A DNA stretch of 48,821 bases, taken from assembly GCF_016741775.1 (NCBI RefSeq), contig NZ_JAERRK010000034.1, positions 1-48,821 on the forward strand. Direction: 5' to 3'. This document shows, piece by piece, positions 27,139-36,044 of this stretch. Each line of letters starts with the position of its first letter. Within the stretch, counting starts at the first letter, position 1. Made by a program: the position numbers and the translations under genes. The DNA comes from Streptomyces actinomycinicus. GTDB taxonomy: Bacteria; Actinomycetota; Actinomycetes; Streptomycetales; Streptomycetaceae. The notes under the pieces were generated by a model. It ran no database searches, was not told where the DNA came from, and worked only from the letters and a program-made list of their open reading frames with translations.

Positions 27139-27987
27139 ATGTCCCAACAGGGTCACCCCCCTTACGAGGCCGCTGAGCAAGACACCCCGAACCTCGACTT
27201 CGCGGGGACGACGCCGTACGAGGACTACGTCCGGGCCGATGTGCTCACCCATCTCCAGCACACCCTCTCCGACGACCCCGGAGAGATGGTCTTCCTGGTC
27301 ACCACCCAGGTCATGGAGCTGTGGTTCACGGTCATCGTGCACGAGTGGGAGACGGCCGCGCGGGCCCTGCGCGCGGACGACGTCCCCACGGCCATCGCCG
27401 CGCTGAAGCGGTCCGTACGGGAACTGGAAGCCCTCAACGCCTCCTGGAAGCCGCTCGGCCAGCTGACCCCCGCGCAGTTCAACTCCTACCGCAGCGCACT
27501 CGGCGAGGGCTCCGGCTTCCAGTCGGCGATGTACCGGCGCCTGGAGTTCCTGCTCGGCGAGAAGTCCTCGTCCATGCTCGTACCGCACCGCGGCGCCCCC
27601 CGCGCCCACGCGGAACTGGAGAAGGCGCTGCAGGAGCCGAGCCTGTACGACGAGGTGGTACGGCTCCTCGCCCGCCGCGGGTACGCCATCCCCGACTCCG
27701 TGCTGAACCGGGACGTCTCCCTGCGGCACGAGCCGTCACAGGCCGTGGAGGCCGCCTGGACCGCCGTCTACGCCGGCGACGAGAGCGACGCGCTCGCCCG
27801 GCTCGGCGAGGCGCTGACCGACGTGGCCGAGCTGGTCTGGCGCTGGCGCAACGACCACCTGGTGGCCACCCGGCGCGCCATGGGCGCCAAGACCGGCACG
27901 GGCGGCTCCGCCGGCGTGGCCTGGCTGGAGAAGCGCGCCCGCAAGAACGTCTTCCCCGAGCTGTGGACGGCGAGGTCCCATGTCTGA
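27139..27987 (+). CDS. kynA: Tryptophan 2,3-dioxygenase
   Basis: 282 residues from ATG 27139 (GGAG eight bases upstream). TDO motifs: TPYEDYVRADVLTHLQ, VTTQVMELWFTVIVHEW (substrate-binding Phe/His), GSGFQSAMYRRLEFLLG and AELVWRWRNDHLVATRR; the last holds the His that aligns with the haem axial ligand, followed by GAKTGTGGSAGVAWL. It oxidises L-tryptophan to N-formylkynurenine, the first step of catabolism to anthranilate. The stop overlaps kynU by eight bases, so the two are cotranslated. Confidence 0.95.
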   Translation: MSQQGHPPYEAAEQDTPNLDFAGTTPYEDYVRADVLTHLQHTLSDDPGEMVFLVTTQVMELWFTVIVHEWETAARALRADDVPTAIAALKRSVRELEALNASWKPLGQLTPAQFNSYRSALGEGSGFQSAMYRRLEFLLGEKSSSMLVPHRGAPRAHAELEKALQEPSLYDEVVRLLARRGYAIPDSVLNRDVSLRHEPSQAVEAAWTAVYAGDESDALARLGEALTDVAELVWRWRNDHLVATRRAMGAKTGTGGSAGVAWLEKRARKNVFPELWTARSHV

Positions 27988-29191
27988 CCTGACCCTGCTC
28001 GCCGAGAAGCTCGACGCGGCGGACGAACTGGCCCCGGTGCGTTCCCGCTTCGTCCTCGGCCCCGCGTCCGACGACCCGGCCGACGCCGAGGGCATCTACC
28101 TGGACGGAAACTCCCTGGGCGCGCTGCCCGCCCACGTGCCCGACCGGGTGGCGGACGTCGTCCGCCGCCAGTGGGGCGAGCTGCGCATCCGCTCCTGGGA
28201 CGAGAGCGGCTGGTGGACGGCGCCCGAACGGATCGGCGACCGGATCGCCCCGCTGGTGGGCGCGGCACCGGGCCAGATCGTCGTGGGCGACTCGACGAGC
28301 GTCAACGTCTTCAAGGCCCTGGTGGCGGCGATCCGCATGGCGGACGACGACCGGGACGAACTCCTCGTCGACGCCACGACCTTCCCCACCGACGGCTACA
28401 TCGCCGAGTCGGCGGCCCGTCTCACCGGACGGGCGCTGCGCGCGGTCACCCCCACGGAACTGCCGGGCGCGCTGACCGGCCGCACCGCGGCCGTCCTGCT
28501 GAACCACGTCGACTACCGCACCGGCCGCCTCCACGACCTGCCCGCGCTCACCGCCGCGATCCACGCCGGCGGCGCCCTCGCGGTCTGGGACCTGTGCCAC
28601 AGCGCGGGCGCCCTGCCCGTGGGACTCGACGAGCACGGGGTCGACCTGGCGGTCGGCTGCACCTACAAGTACCTCAACGGCGGCCCCGGTTCACCGGCGT
28701 ACCTCTACGTCCGCCACGAGTTGCAGGACCGCTTCGACTCCCCGCTGCCCGGCTGGAACTCCCACGCCGACCCGTTCGGCATGGACCCGTCCTACGCTCC
28801 GGCACCGGGCGCGCTCCGCGGCCGGGTCGGCACACCGGACATCCTCTCCATGCTCGCCCTGGAGGCGGCCCTGGAGGTCTGGGACGGAGTGTCCCTGGCC
28901 GCGGTCCGCGCGAAGTCCCTCGCCCTGACGGACTTCTTCCTGCGCTGCGTGTCCGAGTACACCGAGCCGGGCCGGCTGGAGTGCGTGACGCCCGAACGTC
29001 ACGAGGAGCGGGGCAGCCAGATCGCCCTGCGCTGCGCGGACGCCGGCGAGATCATGAAACGGCTGATCGCCCGGGGTGTCGTGGGCGACTTCCGCCACCC
29101 CGACGTGCTGCGCTTCGGCTTCACCCCGCTGTACGTGGGATTCCGGGACGTCGAGCGGGCGGCCCGCGTACTGGGGGAGGTCGTGGCCTAG
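27980..29191 (+). CDS. kynU: Kynureninase
   Basis: 403 residues, PLP enzyme of fold type I: IYLDGNSLGALP, DSTSVNVFKALVAAI, LLNHVDYRTGRLHD, LAVWDLCHSAGALPVGLDEH and VGCTYKYLNGGPGSPAYLYV, with the PLP lysine near residue 230. It cleaves kynurenine to anthranilate and alanine. It overlaps kynA by eight bases. A hairpin follows the gene, so the formamidase-like hydrolase at 29490 may be read from another promoter. Confidence 0.95.
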   Translation: MSDLTLLAEKLDAADELAPVRSRFVLGPASDDPADAEGIYLDGNSLGALPAHVPDRVADVVRRQWGELRIRSWDESGWWTAPERIGDRIAPLVGAAPGQIVVGDSTSVNVFKALVAAIRMADDDRDELLVDATTFPTDGYIAESAARLTGRALRAVTPTELPGALTGRTAAVLLNHVDYRTGRLHDLPALTAAIHAGGALAVWDLCHSAGALPVGLDEHGVDLAVGCTYKYLNGGPGSPAYLYVRHELQDRFDSPLPGWNSHADPFGMDPSYAPAPGALRGRVGTPDILSMLALEAALEVWDGVSLAAVRAKSLALTDFFLRCVSEYTEPGRLECVTPERHEERGSQIALRCADAGEIMKRLIARGVVGDFRHPDVLRFGFTPLYVGFRDVERAARVLGEVVA

Positions 29192-29235
29192 GCGTGGCGC
29201 CGGGGACGGGCCGGGCCGGGCGGGAGGCGGCGTAG

Positions 29236-29326
29236 GAGCCCTCGCCGGGCCGGACGGGACGCGGGGTACGAGCCCTCGCCGGGCCGGACGGGACGCGGGG
29301 TACGAGCCCGCGTCCCGCCCGGCCCG
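29236..29326 (+). terminator. Tandem 34-bp duplication leading into a hairpin after kynU
   Basis: A 34-bp unit occurs twice head to tail (29236-29269 and 29270-29303). The second copy supplies the left arm (29280-29299) of a 20-bp stem with one mismatch, paired with 29307-29326 around GTACGAG. The rest of the 298-bp gap 29192-29489 has no gene. Confidence 0.75.
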
Positions 29327-29489
29327 CCCCACGGGACCGGTTGGCCTCACCGTGCGTGACATCCCCGTGTCCGCGCACGTCACCGGCCTGGTACCGTCCC
29401 CGCCAACGGCCTGCGCAGCACGGCCGGCGCACAATCCCCACCTGGTCCGCCACACGCCTGAACACGTTCTGTCGCTGAGAGGTTGGAGC

Positions 29490-30419
29490 ATGCCGGACGA
29501 CGCCGCAGCAGCCCGCGCCGCCGCCGAAGAGGAGTCGGCCTTCTCGCACCCCCCGGTCGACCCCGACGTCACCGCTGCCTACGGCGACCACCCCGACCAG
29601 GTGATCGACTTCTACGCCCCCCGCCCGGGCCCGGACTGCGCCGCCGACGCCCTCGCCCCCCTGGTCGTCGTCCTGCACGGCGGTGCCTGGCGGGCGCCCT
29701 ACGACCGCCGCCACATCACTCCCTTCGCCGGCTTCCTGGCCCGCAGGGGCTTCGCGGTGGCCAACGTGGAGTACAGGCGCGGGGGTGAACCGCTGATTCC
29801 GGGACAGAGTGCGGGGGAGAGCGGGACGGCAGGGGCCGTGGCCGGTAGGACGCCTCTCGCCGGCCGCTGGCCCGACACCTTCGACGACGTCGCGGCGGCC
29901 CTGGACGCCCTTCCCGGCCTGGTCCGCGAGGCGCTGCCGCAGGCGGACCCGCGCCGTACGGTGCTGACCGGGCATTCGGCGGGCGGCCACCTCGCCCTGT
30001 GGGCGGCGGCCCGGCACGTCCTCCCGGCCGACGCCCGCTGGCGCACCGGCGGCCCGGCGCCGCTCCGCGGTGTCGTCGCGCTGGCGCCCATCGCGGACTT
30101 CGAGACGGCGGAGAAGCTGGAGGTCTGCGGACACGCGTCCCTGCAACTCCTGGGCGGGCAGGACGGTTTCGCCGAACGCCGGCCGTACGCCGATCCCGTG
30201 CTGCTCCTGCCGACGGGCATCGCCACGACCGTCGTCCAGGGCCGTAACGACCTGGACGTGCCTCAGGCGGTCGCCGAGTCGTACGCGGAGGCCGCGGCCA
30301 AGGCGGGGGAGATGGTCGGGCTGACGCTCCTGGAGGACGTCGGTCACTTCCCGCTGATCGACCCGGCGGCGGACGCCTGCGCGGTCGTGGCCGAGGAGAT
30401 CGCCCAACTGGCCTGGTAG
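29490..30419 (+). CDS. Alpha/beta hydrolase, probable kynurenine formamidase
   Basis: 309 residues from ATG 29490. Alpha/beta-hydrolase fold with HGGAW oxyanion motif, nucleophile GHSAGGH (Ser about 163), acid in QGRNDLDVPQ and His in EDVGHFPLID. The HGGxW plus GHSAGGH pattern is seen in arylformamidases of the AFMID/BNA7 type. Next to kynA and kynU, the missing step would be hydrolysis of N-formylkynurenine. A related esterase is the alternative. Confidence 0.65.
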   Translation: MPDDAAAARAAAEEESAFSHPPVDPDVTAAYGDHPDQVIDFYAPRPGPDCAADALAPLVVVLHGGAWRAPYDRRHITPFAGFLARRGFAVANVEYRRGGEPLIPGQSAGESGTAGAVAGRTPLAGRWPDTFDDVAAALDALPGLVREALPQADPRRTVLTGHSAGGHLALWAAARHVLPADARWRTGGPAPLRGVVALAPIADFETAEKLEVCGHASLQLLGGQDGFAERRPYADPVLLLPTGIATTVVQGRNDLDVPQAVAESYAEAAAKAGEMVGLTLLEDVGHFPLIDPAADACAVVAEEIAQLAW

Positions 30420-30473
30420 CAAGGCTCGTTGCAAGGCCGCGGCCAGCCCTGAAGGGGCCGACCCGGTGGTACC

Positions 30474-30492
30474 CGTAGTACCTGAGGTGTAC
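30474..30492 (+). promoter_or_regulatory. Shared 19-nt motif, site 1 (upstream of DUF1023 gene)
   Basis: CGTAGTACCTGAGGTGTAC lies about 100 bp before the DUF1023 gene. It differs at two positions from the sequence at 33267-33285 in front of the two-component system. The core ACCTGAGGT is a palindrome, and GGTAC-N5-GTACC overlaps at 30468-30482. It is a candidate operator for the response regulator at 34687. Confidence 0.5.
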
Positions 30493-30594
30493 GCGCCGGA
30501 ACAGCCCTCTGGTGGGACGCCGGCGACAGCTGCCGATCCCTAACTTCCTTCTCAGTCGAGCCCGATGGCCGGGCGCACTGGAGGGAAGCCGACC

Positions 30595-31773
30595 GTGGGG
30601 CTCTGGCGATCGAAGGACGTGGCGTGCGGCGGGGTCCCGCGGGGTGCGGATACGGCCGGCACCGGCCGGAACAGCGCCGGCTCCCCTCGCCCTCATCATC
30701 GCCATCGCCTTTTCCGCCGCCGCCCCCGCTTCCACCGTTTCCGTCATCGGCCCCGCCGCCACGGTTTCGGTGACCGGTCCGGCTTTCGCCGTTTCCCTTT
30801 CTGGATCCGTCGCCGCGGGTTCCGCGCCTGGCGTCGCGGTTTCCTCGCCGTCCTCCTCGCCACGGCCATCGCGGCCCCCCTCTCGGCCGCGGCCCGTCCC
30901 GAGATCCCCGCGCCCGCCCCGGCAGCCCTGCCCCCGCTCACCGCGGCGACGCTGCCGACCGCCTATGCCGCCAACAGGGCCGACGCCGCCGAGGCCGCGC
31001 GGATGGCCGCCGCCCACGGTGACGGTCACCGCGCCTCAGCGGACCGCGCGCTGGCCGCCGCCTCCCGCCGGCTCCTCGCCTTCGACGGCCGGGGCGCCGG
31101 CCAGGCCACGGAGGTCCTCGGCGACTTCGCCCACGCCGACCACATCGCGGTCCTGGTCCCCGGCTCGGACACCTCGCTGGACACCTACGCCCGCTTCCAC
31201 GCGGCGGCCGCGGCGCTGTACGCGGACCTCGTCCACCGGGCGGCTCCCGGCACCCGCGTCGCCGTGATCGCCTGGCTCGGCTACGAGACCCCGGCGACGG
31301 TCAGCACCACGGTGACCACGACCACCCGCGCCGACGAAGCCGCCCCGCACCTGCGCGCCTTCACACGCGGGCTGCACGCGGTGGCCCCGCCGCAGGCGCA
31401 CGTCTCCCTGGTCTGCCACTCGTACGGCTCCGTGGTCTGCGGCCGGGCCGCCCGGGGCCTCGACGCGGACGACATCGCCCTGGTCGGCAGCCCCGGCACC
31501 GGCGCGGACACCGCCGCCGCCCTGCGCACCCGCGCCCGGGTCTGGGCGGCGCGCGGCAGCGACGACTGGGTGGCACACGTACCGCACCTGCGAGCCGACC
31601 TCTTCGGCACCACCGTCGGCTTCGGCACCGACCCGGTCGCGCCGGCCTTCGGCGCCCGGGTCTTCGACGCGGCCGACGCCGGCCACAGCGGTTACTTCGC
31701 CCCGGGCTCGGCCTCCCTCACCAACCTGTCCCGGATCGTCCTGGACGACCTCTCGGAGGTGACCCGTGCCTGA
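30595..31773 (+). CDS. Exported DUF1023 alpha/beta-hydrolase
   Basis: 392 residues from GTG 30595, chosen because GGAGGGAAG ends six bases upstream; ATG 30565 is an alternative. A long Arg/His/Phe-rich N-terminus (about residues 40-90) leads into a signal with a Tat-like motif (RAWRRGFLAVLLATAIAAPL). The exported domain carries VLVPGSDTSLDTY and VCHSYGSVVCG (nucleophile Ser), typical of DUF1023 proteins. The substrate is unknown. Its stop overlaps the acyltransferase gene, so the two form an operon. Confidence 0.75.
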   Translation: MGLWRSKDVACGGVPRGADTAGTGRNSAGSPRPHHRHRLFRRRPRFHRFRHRPRRHGFGDRSGFRRFPFWIRRRGFRAWRRGFLAVLLATAIAAPLSAAARPEIPAPAPAALPPLTAATLPTAYAANRADAAEAARMAAAHGDGHRASADRALAAASRRLLAFDGRGAGQATEVLGDFAHADHIAVLVPGSDTSLDTYARFHAAAAALYADLVHRAAPGTRVAVIAWLGYETPATVSTTVTTTTRADEAAPHLRAFTRGLHAVAPPQAHVSLVCHSYGSVVCGRAARGLDADDIALVGSPGTGADTAAALRTRARVWAARGSDDWVAHVPHLRADLFGTTVGFGTDPVAPAFGARVFDAADAGHSGYFAPGSASLTNLSRIVLDDLSEVTRA

Positions 31774-33271
31774 ACCGTCCCGGCGCACGGCCGACCCCAC
31801 ACCCCAAGCCCCCGCCGACACCGCCCACCCACCCGCCCCCACCCGGGCCCGTCCCGCACCCCGCCCGTCCCACCGCACCCCTCAACCAGCCTGCAGCGAG
31901 GCCGACTTCGGCCACGGCGTCGTGTGCACGGCCTCCGCCGATGCCGGCTCCGGGCCTTCCACCCCTCGGCCGGCCCCGCCACCCGTCCCGCACGCGCTCC
32001 ACCCACGGCACGTCCTGCGCGCGTTCCACCGGGCCGCCCACCGTCTGCACGCCGCCACCCCCGCCTCGCGGGACCGTGCGGTCGACGCGCTGCGTGCCTT
32101 CGCGATCCTCGGTGTCGTCCTCGGGCACTGGCTGGTGACGGCGCTGGTGGCGGCGGACGGCGGTCTGCACACGACGAGCCCGCTGCAGCACATGCCCCGG
32201 CTGGCCCCCGTCTCCTGGCTGTTCCAGACGCTGGCCGTGTTCTTCCTGGTCGGCGGACACGTGGCGGCCCACAGCCGCGCCACGGCCCGCGCGAGGGGCG
32301 ACTCGTACGCGGTCTGGCTGCGTTCCCGTCTGACCCGCCTGCTGCGCCCGGTGGCCGCACTCCTGGTGCTGTGGGCGGTGGCCGCCACCGCCCTGCTGCT
32401 CACCGGCGCGTCGCTGCCCACGGTCCACGCGTTGCTCAGCCTGGCGCTGTCGCCGCTGTGGTTCCTGCTGGTCTTCGCCGCGCTGACGGCTGCCACTCCG
32501 CTCGTCGCCCGCCTCAACCCGCTCTGGCCGCTCGTGGTCGTCCTGCACGTGGACCTGTTCCGGTTCGGCCTGCACCAGGGACCGGCCTGGCTCGGCTGGG
32601 TGAACCTCGGCGCCGGCTGGCTGGTTCCCTACACCCTGGGCGCGGCCTGGGCGCGGGGCGAGCTGCGCAGCCGCCTCTCGGCCTGGTCCCTGCTCCTCGG
32701 CGGTACGGCGGCCACGGCGGCCCTGGTGACCTGGGCCGGCTATCCGGCGTCGATGGTCGGCGTGCCCGGCAGCAGGATCTCCAACCTGAACCCGCCCACC
32801 CTGGCCGCGGTCACGTTCGGCCTGGCCCAGTGCGGCCTGGCACTTCTGCTCCGCGACCGTCTGCGCCGTGCGACGGCCCGCCCGGCGGTCTGGGCGGCGG
32901 TGGCCGTGGCCAACCTGTCGGCGATGACGATCTACCTCTGGCACCAGACGGCCATGATGGCGACCACGGCCACGGGCCTGCTGGCCGGCCGCCTGCCGGG
33001 CCTGCACACGCCACCCGGCTCGCTGACCTGGGTGGCGTACCGGATCGCCTGGCTTCCGGTGTTCGCCCTGGTCCTCGCCGTGTGCTGGGCCGCCTTCCGC
33101 CACCACGAACAGGTCCGCCGCCGTCCCGGCGACCGGGGGCCCCGCATCCTGCACCGCCACCATCCCGGCGGCACGGCCGGCACCGCCTCCGCCCCCCGGT
33201 CCGGCGCCGGCTCCCCCCGCCCCGCCGCCCCGGACGGGGGCCCGCCGCCCCGGACCAGGTCACACGCGTAG
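31766..33271 (+). CDS. Acyltransferase 3 family membrane protein
   Basis: 501 residues from GTG 31766, overlapping the previous gene by eight bases. A ~95-residue Pro/Ala-rich N-terminus precedes about ten transmembrane helices with acyltransferase 3 motifs: DRAVDALRAFAILGVVLGHW (catalytic His), VSWLFQTLAVFFLVGGHVA, SRLTRLLRPV and SAMTIYLWHQTAMM. The family O-acylates sugars, lipids or antibiotics at the membrane. Cotranscription with an exported hydrolase suggests a cell-envelope role. The tail is Pro/Arg/His-rich. Confidence 0.85.
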   Translation: MPEPSRRTADPTPQAPADTAHPPAPTRARPAPRPSHRTPQPACSEADFGHGVVCTASADAGSGPSTPRPAPPPVPHALHPRHVLRAFHRAAHRLHAATPASRDRAVDALRAFAILGVVLGHWLVTALVAADGGLHTTSPLQHMPRLAPVSWLFQTLAVFFLVGGHVAAHSRATARARGDSYAVWLRSRLTRLLRPVAALLVLWAVAATALLLTGASLPTVHALLSLALSPLWFLLVFAALTAATPLVARLNPLWPLVVVLHVDLFRFGLHQGPAWLGWVNLGAGWLVPYTLGAAWARGELRSRLSAWSLLLGGTAATAALVTWAGYPASMVGVPGSRISNLNPPTLAAVTFGLAQCGLALLLRDRLRRATARPAVWAAVAVANLSAMTIYLWHQTAMMATTATGLLAGRLPGLHTPPGSLTWVAYRIAWLPVFALVLAVCWAAFRHHEQVRRRPGDRGPRILHRHHPGGTAGTASAPRSGAGSPRPAAPDGGPPPRTRSHA

Positions 33272-33285
33272 TACCTGAGGCGGAC
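33267..33285 (+). promoter_or_regulatory. Shared 19-nt motif, site 2 (upstream of the two-component system)
   Basis: CGTAGTACCTGAGGCGGAC overlaps the acyltransferase stop and lies about 60 bp before the kinase start. It matches the site at 30474-30492 at 17 of 19 positions. Confidence 0.5.
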
Positions 33286-33346
33286 CGGCGAGGACCCCCC
33301 TCCAAGGGGACGACCGCACCGCCCGTCGCCGCCTACCGTGTGGCAC

Positions 33347-34690
33347 GTGACCGAGACGACGCACACGCAGACCACGCCGCCGGGACGGACCGGCCGGCCG
33401 CGCAGCCCCGAGTTCCGGCTGGCCGCGGACGCCCTGCGCACGCTGCGGAAGGACCTGTTCCACCAGGCTTTCGCCTACCGCCCGCTGCCCAGGACGGCCG
33501 TGAACGGCCCCCTCACCCGTCGTCTCCCGGAGCGGATGCGGGGCTACGCCGCCTGGACCCCCCACGCGGTGGTGGTGGCCGGCGGAGCCGTGGCGCTGCT
33601 CGTCGGCGTGACGTCCACGCGGCCCGACGAGTCCTCCCTGCTGGGCGGGCTGCTCGCGCTGGCCCCGGTGCTGCTGACCCTGGCGCGTCCGGTCGGCGCG
33701 TTCTGGCTGTCGCTCGCGGCGACGGCGGCCACCGCGGTCGTCGGCAGCAGCTGGGGCAGCTGGCCCTGGCTGGAAGGCAGCTTCGTCTCCCACCTGCTGG
33801 TGCTCACCATCGTGGCGATACGCACCCGGCCGCGCACGGCGGCCTGGATGTGGCTGCTGACCGCGCTGTACGGCTTCCTGGCCGAGACCGCGTTCGGCGC
33901 CGGGCACTACGGGACCGACACCCCCGCCATGCTGATGCTGTCCGCGCTGATCCTGCTGGTCGTGACGGTCCGGCACACACGCCGGCAGGCGGAGAAGGAG
34001 GTGACCGCCCAGCAGACGGTGACCGAGCACGAGCGTTCGCGGCGCACCCTGCTGGAGGAGCGCACGACGATCGCCCGGGAGCTGCACGACGTGGTCGCCC
34101 ACCACATGTCGGTGGTCGCCATCCAGGCGGAGGCCGCGCCCTACCGGGTGGAGAACCCGCCGCCGGAGCTGGAGAAGGCGTTCGCCACCATCCGGGAGAA
34201 CGCGGTGGCCGCCCTGACCGAGCTGCGCCGGGTCCTGGGGGTGGTGCGGGCGGAGGACTACGCGGCCCCGGACGCCCCGCAGCCCACCCTGGCCGACCTC
34301 GACGGTCTGCTCGCCAACGTGCGCGAGGCCGGACTGGAGGTGGAGAAGGTGGTGACCGGTGCGGTGCGGGAGCTGCCGCAGGGTGTGGAGCTGTCGGCGT
34401 ACCGGATCGTGCAGGAGGCGCTGAGCAACACGCTGCGGCACGCGCCCGGCGCGACCGCCCGGGTCGAGATCGGCTACGTCCTCGGTGGCCTGGGCCTGCG
34501 GGTCGTCAACGGCGCGCCGCCGGCCCCGTACCTGATCAAGCCGTCGCCCGGCGCCGGGCACGGGGTGACCGGGATGCGGGAACGCGTGTCGATGCTGAAC
34601 GGTGAGATGACGGCGGGCCCGACGGCCGACGCGGGCTACGAGGTGGCGGTGTTCCTGCCGGTCCCGGCCGTGAGCGAGGATGAGGCATGA
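33347..34690 (+). CDS. Two-component sensor histidine kinase (NarL/DesK type)
   Basis: 447 residues from GTG 33347; TACCGT at 33334-33339 lies seven bases upstream, so the transcript may be leaderless. GTG 33338 would add three residues. About four to five transmembrane helices (residues ~70-200) precede a HisKA_3 domain with phospho-acceptor His near 247 in TIARELHDVVAHHMSVVAIQ, then an HATPase domain with AYRIVQEALSNTLRHAP and GAGHGVTGMRERV. It overlaps the response regulator by four bases (ATGA). The signal is not evident. Confidence 0.93.
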   Translation: MTETTHTQTTPPGRTGRPRSPEFRLAADALRTLRKDLFHQAFAYRPLPRTAVNGPLTRRLPERMRGYAAWTPHAVVVAGGAVALLVGVTSTRPDESSLLGGLLALAPVLLTLARPVGAFWLSLAATAATAVVGSSWGSWPWLEGSFVSHLLVLTIVAIRTRPRTAAWMWLLTALYGFLAETAFGAGHYGTDTPAMLMLSALILLVVTVRHTRRQAEKEVTAQQTVTEHERSRRTLLEERTTIARELHDVVAHHMSVVAIQAEAAPYRVENPPPELEKAFATIRENAVAALTELRRVLGVVRAEDYAAPDAPQPTLADLDGLLANVREAGLEVEKVVTGAVRELPQGVELSAYRIVQEALSNTLRHAPGATARVEIGYVLGGLGLRVVNGAPPAPYLIKPSPGAGHGVTGMRERVSMLNGEMTAGPTADAGYEVAVFLPVPAVSEDEA

Positions 34691-35352
34691 CGATCCGCGT
34701 ACTGATAGCGGACGACCAGATGATGGTGCGCGAAGGCTTCTCGGTCCTGCTGAACGCGATGCCGGACATCGAGGTCGTCGGCGAGGCCGTCAACGGCCGG
34801 GAGGCAGTCGAACGGGTGCGTGAACTGAACCCGGACGTCGTGCTCATGGACATCCGCATGCCGGAGCTGAACGGGCTCGAGGCGACCCGGGAGATCGTCG
34901 CGGCGGACGCGGCGGCGAAGGTGCTGGTGCTCACGACGTTCGACCTGGACGAGTACGTCTACCAGGCGCTGCGCGCGGGAGCCTCCGGTTTCCTGCTCAA
35001 GGACGCCTCGGCCCGCCAGCTGGCCGACGGTGTCAGAGTGGTGGCGTCCGGCGAGGCCCTGCTCGCGCCCTCGGTCACCAAGCGCCTGATCACGGAGTTC
35101 TCGCGGCTGTCCCAGACGCCCCGGCTGGTGCCGGCGGCCCAGGCGGCGTACGGCGAACTCACGGAACGTGAGACGGAGGTGCTGGTCCTCATCGCGCAAG
35201 GCCTGTCCAACGCGGAGATCGCCGGGCAGCTGGTGGTGGCCGAGTCGACGATCAAAACCCATGTGAGCCGCGTCCTGGTGAAGCTCGGCCTCCGCGACCG
35301 CACCCAGGCGGCGGTCTTCGCCTACGAGGCCCGCCTGGTGACACCCGGCTGA
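34687..35352 (+). CDS. NarL/LuxR-type response regulator
   Basis: 221 residues. Receiver domain with acidic pocket DD (9-10), phospho-Asp 55 in VVLMDIRMP, and conserved Thr/Lys (LTTFD, LLKDAS). C-terminal LuxR HTH: LTERETEVLVLIAQGLSNAE followed by STIKTHVSRVLVKLGLRDRT. It is the cognate partner of the overlapping kinase. A shared 19-nt motif in front of the kinase and in front of 30595 makes both units likely targets. Confidence 0.94.
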   Translation: MTIRVLIADDQMMVREGFSVLLNAMPDIEVVGEAVNGREAVERVRELNPDVVLMDIRMPELNGLEATREIVAADAAAKVLVLTTFDLDEYVYQALRAGASGFLLKDASARQLADGVRVVASGEALLAPSVTKRLITEFSRLSQTPRLVPAAQAAYGELTERETEVLVLIAQGLSNAEIAGQLVVAESTIKTHVSRVLVKLGLRDRTQAAVFAYEARLVTPG

Positions 35353-35483
35353 CGACCGGCCGGGCCGAGGCGTCCGCCCCTCTCGCCGGCCTCGGTGGTC
35401 GAGCGGGCGACCACCCGTGCCACGGTTACGCTCTGGTCGAGGACCGGAGAGCGAGCGGTCGGCCGACCGAGCGAGGAGTGCAC

Positions 35484-35945
35484 ATGGACGCCGACATCCG
35501 GCCGCACGTCGGTGTGGGGCCCTTCCGGCTCGGCATGCCGGTCGCGGCGGCGCGGGCCGCGGTGGAGGAGTGGGGTGTCGTCCGGACCGTGTCGGGCGAC
35601 GCGCAGCCGGGCCAGATCGTCCTCACGCACGACGAGTCCCGGCTGAACATCGTGCTCGGCTTCACCGGGGGCGCACTGAGCGGGGTGGAGCTGTTCCGGT
35701 TCCTGCACGAGGACGCCGGCGTACGGGTGACGCTCGACGGACTCGACGTCTTCCGCACGCCGAGCGAGGACCTCTTCGAGCAGCTCGCGCAGCGGGGCCA
35801 CACCATCGAGGAGAACGACCTCGGCTTCGACGCCCTGCCGGAGCTGAAGGTGATCCTCGCGAACCGGAGCAGCCACGAACACCCGGTGGGCGAGGACGGC
35901 ACCCCCCTCCACTACGACTACGTCCTCCTCGCGGACCGGATCTGA
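35484..35945 (+). CDS. Hypothetical protein
   Basis: 153 residues from ATG 35484; GAGGAG ends five bases upstream, and an in-frame GTG at 35478 overlaps it. It begins with VGVGPFRLGMPVAAARAAVEEWG, a GxxRLGM pattern seen in many small actinobacterial proteins of unknown function, and ends with YDYVLLADRI. Soluble, no signal or membrane segment. No function can be assigned. A TACGCT box near 35425 may be part of its promoter. Confidence 0.7.
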   Translation: MDADIRPHVGVGPFRLGMPVAAARAAVEEWGVVRTVSGDAQPGQIVLTHDESRLNIVLGFTGGALSGVELFRFLHEDAGVRVTLDGLDVFRTPSEDLFEQLAQRGHTIEENDLGFDALPELKVILANRSSHEHPVGEDGTPLHYDYVLLADRI

Positions 35946-36044
35946 GGGACGCGTCGTGGACCCGGTGCCCGATCGGCCGCGCCGAGCGCGGCGGGGGGCC
36001 CGTGACCCCTGGTCAGACGCCGGCGCACGCGTTAGCGTCCCGGC

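Noticed and set aside
30512..31267. A 251-residue frame in +2 over the DUF1023 gene
   Set aside because: It has a hydrophobic stretch but ends in Pro/Ser/Arg low complexity and lacks the hydrolase motifs, which are in the chosen frame.
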